In this document: positions 1 through 5,955 of the stretch, piece by piece
Layout: each line of letters begins with the position of its first letter
How positions within the stretch are numbered: the stretch's first letter is position 1
Assembly (NCBI GenBank): GCA_019237515.1
Contig: JAFAGX010000317.1
Location: 1-6,688 of the forward strand
Reading direction: 5' to 3'
Source: Acidobacteriaceae bacterium
GTDB lineage: Bacteria > Acidobacteriota > Terriglobia > Terriglobales > SbA1
DNA: 6,688 bases
Translations under genes and position numbers: made by a program
The notes under the pieces: generated by a model
Told to the model about the DNA's origin: nothing
Databases searched by the model: none
Seen by the model: the letters and a program-made list of their open reading frames with translations, nothing else

Positions 1-438
1 TGGGGAGGAGGCTGGGGTTGGGGCTATTCCTATCCATGGCTCTATGGAGACTTCGGATATGGAGGGTACGACAACAACTCCTACAGCCAGTACTCACCCA
101 ATCAGGAGTACCAATCCGATTCTGGATACTACGCGCAAAACAATCAGATTGAGCAGCAACAAGAAGCGGAGATCGATCGCCTGAACGATGAAGTCGCTCG
201 ATTGCGCGAAGATCAGCAACGTGAGCGTGGCACTCAGCCGCGCACGAGCTCTGAACCCACCGAACTGGTGTTCCGCGACAAGCATACGGAGGACATCCAG
301 AACTACGCGATCGTGGGACAAACCTTGTGGATCTTAACTGTGGATCGCGCGCGCAAGATTCCTCTCTCAGACCTCGATATGTTCGCAACGAAAAAAGCCA
401 ATGAAGATCGAGGAGTAGAGTTCGCCCTACCAAAATAG
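1..438 (+). CDS. Gly/Tyr/Trp-rich coiled-coil protein with conserved C-terminal domain of unknown function (5' end missing)
   Basis: An open frame enters from the left edge and ends at TAG 436-438, giving 145 residues; the true start and any signal peptide or membrane anchor lie outside the window. Three parts are visible. Residues 1-45 are low complexity, rich in Gly, Trp, Tyr, Ser and Asn. Residues 50-76 are charged and Gln/Glu-rich with hydrophobic residues at heptad-like spacing (I50, I58, L61, V65, L68), so probably a short coiled coil. Residues 88-143 form a compact domain (ELVFRDKH, NYAIVGQTLW, RKIPLSDLD, then a NEDRG motif). I associate this last domain with acidobacterial hypothetical proteins that carry similar Gly/Tyr-rich segments; that is recall, not a search. 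It contains no catalytic motif I recognise. A cell-envelope or periplasmic role is inference from composition only. An internal TTG at 202 could start a shorter frame, but coding character clearly continues upstream of it. Confidence 0.75.
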   Translation, partial: WGGGWGWGYSYPWLYGDFGYGGYDNNSYSQYSPNQEYQSDSGYYAQNNQIEQQQEAEIDRLNDEVARLREDQQRERGTQPRTSSEPTELVFRDKHTEDIQNYAIVGQTLWILTVDRARKIPLSDLDMFATKKANEDRGVEFALPK

Positions 439-446
439 CTGCCCGC

Positions 447-463
447 GCCAGAGTCTTGCTGGC
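447..463 (+). terminator. Weak hairpin after the first gene
   Basis: GCCAG (447-451) pairs with CTGGC (459-463) across a 7-base loop, 8 bases after the stop codon of the first gene. The stem is only 5 bp and no T-run follows, so it is at best a poor intrinsic terminator. It is listed because it is the only structure seen between the two genes. Confidence 0.15.
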
Positions 464-527
464 ATCAAAGTATGCGTTCTGCTCTAGTGGGGGCATTCCG
501 GAGCCATTTATTACGCGAGACTTTTAA

Positions 528-1097
528 TTGACTGACGGTCTGATACGCGTCGTCGTATGGAGAAACCTGCTGCTCAAGGGGACCGATTATTGTGCTCTCT
601 GGCGCACGAAAGAAGGTTGGTTGCTGAAAGGCACAGTCGCCGGAGTTCTGGAAGACCACCGGCCTGTACTCGCGAACTATGAAATTCATTGTGATGAGAA
701 CTGGCTGACTCACCGGGCAGAAGTCGAGCGCTCGATCGGGAGTGAGGTGAAGCATCTTAGCTTGAGTGTGGAGAAACGCGGTGTCTGGCACTCTTCGGGT
801 CAGACGATGCAGCAGATCGAGGGTTGTCACGATGTTGATCTTGCACTGACTCCCGCCACTAATACGCTTCCCATCCGACGGCTGAATCTCCAGGTTGGAA
901 GTAAGCAGGCGGTTAGCGCCGCTTGGGTCAAGTTTCCTGATCTAACTGTTCAGCCACTGCCGCAACACTACACACGGTTGAGCGAAAGCATGTATCGCTA
1001 TGAGAGCAACACCGGCTTTCAGGCAGAAATAGAAGTGGACAGTCTCGGGTTAGTTGTCAGCTATCCGGGCGGCTGGGAGCGGATCGCAGTGCTTTAG
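528..1097 (+). CDS. Putative glycolipid-binding family protein (DUF1089 / PF06475 type)
   Basis: This encodes 189 residues, close to the usual length of this family of small single-domain proteins, found for example in Pseudomonas and actinobacteria. The recognisable pattern runs over the whole protein: a Trp-rich start (W11, W25, W31), a YEIHCDENW stretch at 51-59, the GCHDVDLALTPATNTLPIRRL signature at 99-119, WVKFPDL at 133-139, a YTR near 148, MYRYES at 155-160, and a C-terminal GLVVSYPGGW at 174-183. The family name rests on a structural resemblance to lipid-binding folds; the in-vivo ligand is not known to me, and no enzymatic residues are evident. There is no signal peptide, so a cytosolic location is likely. 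The start is constrained: an in-frame TAA at 525-527 directly precedes TTG 528, and there is no in-frame ATG or GTG before the conserved region. A weak GAGA sits upstream at 517-520. It appears to be a single-gene unit, separated from its neighbours by 89 and 122 bases. Confidence 0.85.
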   Translation: MTDGLIRVVVWRNLLLKGTDYCALWRTKEGWLLKGTVAGVLEDHRPVLANYEIHCDENWLTHRAEVERSIGSEVKHLSLSVEKRGVWHSSGQTMQQIEGCHDVDLALTPATNTLPIRRLNLQVGSKQAVSAAWVKFPDLTVQPLPQHYTRLSESMYRYESNTGFQAEIEVDSLGLVVSYPGGWERIAVL

Positions 1098-1103
1098 TTT
1101 CTG

Positions 1104-1126
1104 CTGGCAATTTTCACAGTTGCCAG
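1104..1126 (+). terminator. Inverted repeat after the glycolipid-binding gene, possible terminator
   Basis: CTGGCAA (1104-1110) and TTGCCAG (1120-1126) are perfect reverse complements around a 9-base loop, 6 bases after the stop codon. The position fits a terminator, but no T-run follows the second arm (GCTCTTCAAC), so efficient intrinsic termination is doubtful. It could equally be an mRNA 3'-end stabiliser or a protein-binding palindrome. Confidence 0.35.
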
Positions 1127-1144
1127 GCTCTTCAACGCACAATC

Positions 1145-1153
1145 TGTGGATAA
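1145..1153 (-). promoter_or_regulatory. Perfect DnaA-box consensus upstream of dnaE
   Basis: The + strand reads TGTGGATAA, so the minus strand reads TTATCCACA, the exact 9-base high-affinity DnaA box known from E. coli and conserved widely. It lies 66 bases before the dnaE start codon and upstream of the candidate promoter elements. It is the only exact copy I saw in the window. DnaA also acts as a transcription factor, so control of dnaE by DnaA is a reasonable inference, but a single 9-mer can occur by chance. Confidence 0.45.
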
Positions 1154-1175
1154 GTCCGAAGAGTTGGTTGATGGC

Positions 1176-1204
1176 TTTCCGCTTACAATCAGGCCAAGTA
1201 AAAT
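1176..1204 (+). promoter_or_regulatory. Candidate dnaE promoter elements
   Basis: Two -10-like hexamers lie before dnaE: TACAAT at 1184-1189 (one mismatch to TATAAT) without a convincing -35 at 16-18 bases, and TAAAAT at 1199-1204 with TTTCCG at 1176-1181 (three matches to TTGACA) at 17-base spacing. Either would give a short leader. This is pattern matching only, and acidobacterial promoters may differ from the E. coli consensus. Confidence 0.25.
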
Positions 1205-1219
1205 CAACATAGAGCCCTA

Positions 1220-4200
1220 ATGTCCCAATTCGTTCATCTTCATCTTCACACGGACTACTCCATGCTCGATGGCGCTTGTGACGTGGAGAAGCTCTGCCAT
1301 CGGGTGAAAGAGCTCGGCATGCCTGCGGTCGCGATGACGGATCACGGCAATATTTTTGGCGCGGTGCACTTCGTCAATGCCGCGCATAAGACGGGAATCA
1401 AGCCGATCATCGGCTGCGAACTTTATGTTTGCAAAAAAGAAGATCACAACATCGAGCGCACGCCGCCTGAAGGTGACAGTTATAACCATTTGCTGGTGCT
1501 CGCGGAAAATGAAGAGGGCTATCGCAATCTGACGAAAATCACGTCCGAAGCCTCTCTGCATGGTTTTTATTACAAGCCGAGGGTAAGCAAGAAATTCCTG
1601 GCGGAACATGCCAAGGGCTTGATTGGCCTGTCCGGGTGCTTAAAAGGCGAAGTGGCGGAATTTCTGATGGAAGGGAAGTACGAAGCTGCGCGGAAAGCCG
1701 CCGCGTCGTTTGGCGATATTTTTGGCACGAACAATTTCTTTCTCGAGATACAGGATCAGGGCTTGGAGATGGAGCGCCGCATTCATCCTGACCTCTTCCG
1801 TTTGCAAAAAGAACTGGGTCTGCCGCTCGTGGCCACTAACGACAGTCATTATCTTTGCGAGGAAGATGCCCACGCCCAGGATGTGATGGTTTGCATTCAG
1901 ACTGGCAAGTCCATTCAGGATACGAACCGCATGAAGTTTCAGGGCACGGATTTCTACGTGAAGAGCCACGACGAGATGTACCGCGTCTTCAAAGATGCGC
2001 CCGACGTGCTTTCACGTACGTTGGCGATCGCGGAGCGTTGCCATGTGCGGCTGGAGAAAGTCAGCAGCCCATTTCCCCATTTTGAAGTGCCTGAGACGTA
2101 CACGCTGGACAGTTATTTTGAACACGTCACGCGTGAGGGCTTCGCACGGCGGCTGCAGTCTTTACGCCATTTGCAAGAACAAGGCAGACTCAAACACAGT
2201 ATCGCTGATTATGAGCAGCGCCTGTCGCGCGAAATTGCCATCATTCGGCAGATGCAGTTCTCGGGATATTTCCTGATTGTCTGGGACTTCATCCGATATG
2301 CAAGAGAGCACAACATCCCGGTGGGGCCGGGCCGAGGCTCGGCTGCCGGTTCCCTGGTCTCGTACTCGTTAGGCATCACCGACCTTGATCCTTTGCAGCA
2401 CGAGTTGCTGTTCGAGCGCTTCCTCAATCCTGAACGCATTTCGATGCCGGATATTGACATCGATTTCTGCATGAATCGCCGCGGCGAAGTGATCGATTAC
2501 GTGACGCGCAAATACGGCCGTGAAAATGTAGCGCAGATCATCACCTTCGGCACCATGGCTGCCAAGGCCGCCATCAAAGATGTGGGCCGGGCCATGGATA
2601 TTCCTTACAGCGATGTGGACCGCATCGCCAAGATGGTTCCCAACCAGCTCAATATCACTCTGGAGCATGCGCTGAAAGAATCTCCGGCGATGCAGCAAGC
2701 GTATGAGAGTGATGGGCAAGTGCGACAGCTACTCGATACCGCTCGCAAGCTCGAAGGATTGGTGCGGAACGCCGGGGTTCATGCCGCAGGAGTCGTGATC
2801 TCGCCCCGGCCGCTCATCGAACTGGTTCCGTTACATCGCACCAAAAATGACGAAATCGTTACCGCGTTTGACATGGTGGCGATCGAGAAGATGGGCCTGC
2901 TCAAAATGGATTTTCTTGGGCTCACGACGCTTACCATTCTCGATGACACGATCAAACTAATCGCGCAGACCCAAGAACAACAGATTGCGCTCGACGACAT
3001 TCCGCTGACCGATGATGAAACCTACAAGCGAGTGTTCTACAGCGGATTGACCTCGGGAGTGTTCCAGTTTGAATCGCACGGCATGCGCGATGTTCTGCGA
3101 CGGTATCAGCCCAATACCATTGGCGATCTTACAGCGTTGAATGCGTTGTACCGTCCTGGCCCGATTCAGGGCGGCATGATCGACGATTTCATCGATCGGA
3201 AGCATGGCCGCAAGAAAGTTGAATACGAACTGCCCGAACTCAAAGAAGTTTTAGAGGAGACGCTTGGGGTCATCGTCTACCAGGAACAAGTAATGCAGAT
3301 CGCCAATCGACTCGCGGGATATTCTCTCGGCGAGGCCGATCTGCTGCGGCGTGCCATGGGCAAGAAGAAGCCGGAAGAAATGGCACAGCAGCGTGAGCGG
3401 TTCGTGCAGGGTGCGCTGCAACGTGGATACCCGCAGAAGAAAATTGAAAAAATCTTTGATCTAATGGCGCAGTTTGCCGGATATGGTTTTAATAAATCAC
3501 ATTCTGCTGCCTATGCGCTGCTGGCCTACCACACGGCTTATCTGAAGACCCATTATCCGGTGGAGTTCATGGCGGCGCTGTTAACGTCGGTTACAGGAAA
3601 TACCGATGATGTGGTGAAGTACATCAATGAATGCCGCGAGATGGGGATTGCGGTCGAGCCGCCAGACATCAACTTCAGCGATGCTAACTTTACTCCGCAC
3701 GGAAAAGCAATCCGCTTCGGTCTCGCGGCCGTAAAAAATGTCGGCCACAATGCCATCGATTCGATCATCGCAGGTCGAAAAGAAAGCCGGTATCAATCCA
3801 TTTACGAGTTCTGCGAGAAGGTAGACCTACGGCTGCTGAACAAACGTGTGCTGGAATCCCTGATAAAAAGTGGTTCGATGGATTCCCTTGGCCGTCGCGC
3901 CCAGGTCATGACGGTTCTGGATAAAGCGATCGAGCGTGCGCTGAAGGCGCAGCGCGATGCCGAATCCGGCCAGCATGGATTATTTGGTGTATTCCAGCAA
4001 GAAGAATCTCACAGCAACAATGACAAACTCCCAGAGACCCCTGACTGGGACGAGCACACCCGTCTGGCGGCCGAGAAGGAAATTTTGGGATTTTTCATCA
4101 CCGGGCATCCACTGGAAAAGTACAAAGACAAACTGGAGGACCTACACGCTCTGAGCACGACCGAGATTGCTGCCGTCAAGTCCTCTACCGGAAAAGACGA

Positions 4201-4699
4201 GAACGTCACTACGGCAGGCATTATCACTAACATTCGCGTTCTGAAATCCAAGAAAGGTGATTTCTACGCGCAGGGAGCGCTCGAAGACATGGAAGGCTCC
4301 GTGGAGATGATTGTGTTCCCTGAGGCTTACCGCAAGCTGCAGGAAAAGGTGAAGCTCGAAGTGCCGGTGCTGGTGCGGGGTGGCTTGCGTATCGAAGAAG
4401 GAGTTAATCCCAAACTGACCGTGAATGACATTCTTCCGCTCGAAGAGGCCAAGGTACCGCTGCCGCGCGCGCTTCGCATTCGCATTCCGGTCGAGTCGTC
4501 CGGCGCAGCGACAGTGGACGACCTCCATGCTCTGTTCTCGCAGTGCAAAGGCGAGGCAAAAGTGTTATTTGACGTGGAACGGCAGGGCGATTTCATGGTC
4601 GTGATGGAGGCGGAAGGCTATAATGTCCAGCCAGACCGCAAATTCATGGCTCGCGTCGAAGAGCTATGTGGCCGGGGCGCCGTACGCGTCGTTGAATAA
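1220..4699 (+). CDS. dnaE: DNA polymerase III subunit alpha (DnaE1-type replicative polymerase)
   Basis: This 1159-residue protein is the catalytic subunit of the replicative polymerase, extending DNA with the beta clamp; the length matches E. coli DnaE (1160). Domains in order: PHP domain (about 5-285) starting HLHLHTDYSMLDGA; palm, with GPGRGSAAGS at 369-378; the catalytic aspartates D411 and D413 in PDIDIDFC and D564 in KMDFLG; fingers to about 830, including YRPGPIQGG (644-652) and GYGFNKSHSAAYA (754-766); helix-hairpin-helix region (about 830-890); clamp-binding motif QHGLF (918-922); OB fold (about 995-1075); C-terminal domain to 1159. All nine PHP metal-ligand positions appear filled (H8, H10, D17, H42, E67, H90, C140, D208, H210), unlike the degenerate E. 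coli PHP, which suggests a possible intrinsic 3'-5' exonuclease. The ATG is fixed by the PHP motif beginning at residue 6; AGAG at 1211-1214 is only a weak Shine-Dalgarno. The frame is intact, with no intein. accA follows 12 bases later. Confidence 0.98.
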   Translation: MSQFVHLHLHTDYSMLDGACDVEKLCHRVKELGMPAVAMTDHGNIFGAVHFVNAAHKTGIKPIIGCELYVCKKEDHNIERTPPEGDSYNHLLVLAENEEGYRNLTKITSEASLHGFYYKPRVSKKFLAEHAKGLIGLSGCLKGEVAEFLMEGKYEAARKAAASFGDIFGTNNFFLEIQDQGLEMERRIHPDLFRLQKELGLPLVATNDSHYLCEEDAHAQDVMVCIQTGKSIQDTNRMKFQGTDFYVKSHDEMYRVFKDAPDVLSRTLAIAERCHVRLEKVSSPFPHFEVPETYTLDSYFEHVTREGFARRLQSLRHLQEQGRLKHSIADYEQRLSREIAIIRQMQFSGYFLIVWDFIRYAREHNIPVGPGRGSAAGSLVSYSLGITDLDPLQHELLFERFLNPERISMPDIDIDFCMNRRGEVIDYVTRKYGRENVAQIITFGTMAAKAAIKDVGRAMDIPYSDVDRIAKMVPNQLNITLEHALKESPAMQQAYESDGQVRQLLDTARKLEGLVRNAGVHAAGVVISPRPLIELVPLHRTKNDEIVTAFDMVAIEKMGLLKMDFLGLTTLTILDDTIKLIAQTQEQQIALDDIPLTDDETYKRVFYSGLTSGVFQFESHGMRDVLRRYQPNTIGDLTALNALYRPGPIQGGMIDDFIDRKHGRKKVEYELPELKEVLEETLGVIVYQEQVMQIANRLAGYSLGEADLLRRAMGKKKPEEMAQQRERFVQGALQRGYPQKKIEKIFDLMAQFAGYGFNKSHSAAYALLAYHTAYLKTHYPVEFMAALLTSVTGNTDDVVKYINECREMGIAVEPPDINFSDANFTPHGKAIRFGLAAVKNVGHNAIDSIIAGRKESRYQSIYEFCEKVDLRLLNKRVLESLIKSGSMDSLGRRAQVMTVLDKAIERALKAQRDAESGQHGLFGVFQQEESHSNNDKLPETPDWDEHTRLAAEKEILGFFITGHPLEKYKDKLEDLHALSTTEIAAVKSSTGKDENVTTAGIITNIRVLKSKKGDFYAQGALEDMEGSVEMIVFPEAYRKLQEKVKLEVPVLVRGGLRIEEGVNPKLTVNDILPLEEAKVPLPRALRIRIPVESSGAATVDDLHALFSQCKGEAKVLFDVERQGDFMVVMEAEGYNVQPDRKFMARVEELCGRGAVRVVE

Positions 4700-4711
4700 G
4701 ATCAATAACCC

Positions 4712-5815
4712 ATGACAGCGAGCCCAAGAGCGTTTGGTTCAAAATCTTCGGCTACAGCCGCAGGGAGTGATGCGGAATTGGCTCTCAAAGGCGCCGAACT
4801 CCTTCTGACTATGGTGGAGGACCGCTGGAGCTCCCGCAACGGGGACGCCAAGAAAATGGAATCCCAGCTGAAATCGCGGCAAGAGCTGGAGAAAATCGAA
4901 GAACAGCTGGCAAAATTAGAGACTCTCCCTGGACAAAATGAAGATGCACGCCGGCAAGTGCAAGTGCTGCATGAGCGGGTTCACAGCCTACGGACTGAAA
5001 TCGCGGCGCACTTCGATGCCTGGCAAAAAACGGAATTAGCACGTCACCCACAACGTCCCCACATGCTCGATTATGTCGAGCGCTTGTTTCCCGAATTCAG
5101 CGAGGTTCACGGCGACCGCGGCTTTGGGGACGATACGGCCATGATCTGTGGCATGGCCCGGTTTCACGGGCAAGAAGTCATGTTGGTGGGAACCGAGAAG
5201 GGCCGCGACACAAAGCAGCGAATGTATCGAAATTTTGGCCTGCCGAATCCCGAGGGTTATCGCAAGGCTATGCGGGCGATGAAAATCGCAGAAAAATTTT
5301 CGCGCCCAATTATCACCTTGGTGGATGTGACGGGGGCAAATCCTGGACTAGGCGCAGAAGAACGCGGCCAAGCGGAGGCGATCGCGCACAACTTGCGCGA
5401 GATGGCGCGACTGCAGGTCCCCATCGTTACCGCGATTACTGGCGAGGGCGGCAGCGGTGGAGCGCTAGCCATTGCCGTCGCCGATCGTGTGCTCATGATG
5501 GAGAATGCCATCTACTCGGTAATTTCGCCGGAAGGGTGTGCGTCGATCATGTGGCGGGATGCCCGGAAGAAGGAACTCGCGGCCCAGGCGCTTCGCATTA
5601 CGGCACGGGATTTGAGCGAGCTTGGCTGTATCGACGATATCGTCCCTGAACCACCCGGCGGCGCGCATGCCGACTACGACGCGGCTGCAACGCTGCTGGA
5701 CACTGCCTTGCAAAAGCACCTCTCAGAATTGCAAAAGGTTTCAGTGAAAGAATTGGTCGCATCACGATATAATAAATTCCGTAACATGGCGCAGTTCTTC
5801 CGTGCGGAGGGGTGA
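4712..5815 (+). CDS. accA: Acetyl-CoA carboxylase carboxyltransferase subunit alpha
   Basis: AccA, with AccD, transfers the carboxyl group from carboxybiotin to acetyl-CoA, giving malonyl-CoA for fatty acid synthesis in the cytosol. The frame encodes 367 residues; E. coli AccA has 319. Family landmarks: a helical N-terminal region (about 50-100), the LARHPQRP block (109-116), HGDRGFGDD (133-141), KGRDTKQR (163-170), NFGLPNPEGYRKAMR (174-188), AEERGQAEAIAHNLREMARL (215-234), the oxyanion-type glycine loop GEGGSGGALAIA (244-255) and SVISPEGCASIMW (269-281). The usual DTPGAYPG loop is here DVTGANPG (205-212), a notable divergence. The extra N-terminal residues are Ala/Ser-rich and then helical. 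A start at the internal ATG 4856 (residue 49) would give exactly 319 residues and align with the E. coli start. The upstream ATG is 12 bases after the dnaE stop and has only a poor Shine-Dalgarno, so the start is undecided. Co-transcription with dnaE is likely. Confidence 0.96.
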   Translation: MTASPRAFGSKSSATAAGSDAELALKGAELLLTMVEDRWSSRNGDAKKMESQLKSRQELEKIEEQLAKLETLPGQNEDARRQVQVLHERVHSLRTEIAAHFDAWQKTELARHPQRPHMLDYVERLFPEFSEVHGDRGFGDDTAMICGMARFHGQEVMLVGTEKGRDTKQRMYRNFGLPNPEGYRKAMRAMKIAEKFSRPIITLVDVTGANPGLGAEERGQAEAIAHNLREMARLQVPIVTAITGEGGSGGALAIAVADRVLMMENAIYSVISPEGCASIMWRDARKKELAAQALRITARDLSELGCIDDIVPEPPGGAHADYDAAATLLDTALQKHLSELQKVSVKELVASRYNKFRNMAQFFRAEG

Positions 5816-5878
5816 AAAAGCAGGTACGCTCAGCTTTGCAAGACCTCGCCGCACCAGCATGCTCCGTTGGTTGTGCCG

Positions 5879-5884
5879 TATAAT
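5879..5884 (+). promoter_or_regulatory. Perfect TATAAT -10 hexamer before the korA-like gene
   Basis: TATAAT lies 71 bases before the korA-like ATG, in the 140-base gap after accA. No good -35 sits 16-18 bases upstream (AGCATG at 5856-5861 is poor) and there is no TGn extension, so this is only a candidate. It would place transcription start near 5891, with a leader of about 65 bases that contains the hairpin and the Shine-Dalgarno. Confidence 0.35.
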
Positions 5885-5915
5885 CGTAACTACGAACCAA
5901 TATTCCACCTCATCC

Positions 5916-5935
5916 GAGCAGGCGAAATCCTGCTC
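5916..5935 (+). promoter_or_regulatory. 7-bp GC-rich leader hairpin just before the korA-like Shine-Dalgarno
   Basis: GAGCAGG (5916-5922) and CCTGCTC (5929-5935) are perfect reverse complements around the 6-base loop CGAAAT. The hairpin ends 5 bases before the AAAGGAAGGA tract. No T-run follows, so it is not a standard terminator. It could be a 5' mRNA stabiliser, a translation-control element or an operator-like inverted repeat; which one is not visible from sequence. Confidence 0.4.
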
Positions 5936-5940
5936 CCATC

Positions 5941-5950
5941 AAAGGAAGGA
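5941..5950 (+). promoter_or_regulatory. Strong Shine-Dalgarno of the korA-like gene
   Basis: AAAGGAAGGA ends 5 bases before ATG 5956 and is clearly purine-rich with two GGA cores. It is the only strong ribosome binding site in the window; dnaE, accA and the glycolipid-binding gene have weak ones. It fixes the start of the last gene and suggests high translation. Confidence 0.75.
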
Positions 5951-5955
5951 CAGGA

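Noticed and set aside
326..345. Two TGTGGAT 7-mers, 13 bases apart, resembling partial DnaA boxes
   Set aside because: Each matches only the first 7 bases of TGTGGATAA, and both lie within coding sequence in different frames (Leu-Trp-Ile and Thr-Val-Asp), so chance is the simpler reading.
465..830. 121-codon minus-strand frame opposite the glycolipid-binding-family gene
   Set aside because: It is an antisense shadow: the + strand carries clear family motifs over the same bases.
1217..1609. 130-codon minus-strand frame opposite the 5' end of dnaE
   Set aside because: It is antisense to the PHP domain, with His/Arg-rich content that follows from the DnaE codons; no independent motif.
3916..3924. 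TCTGGATAA, one mismatch from a DnaA box, inside dnaE
   Set aside because: It lies in well-conserved coding sequence and a one-mismatch 9-mer is expected by chance in a window of this size.
5857..5864. AGCATGCT palindrome after accA
   Set aside because: It is an 8-base perfect palindrome with no loop and no T-run, so it is not a terminator and is too short to call an operator.
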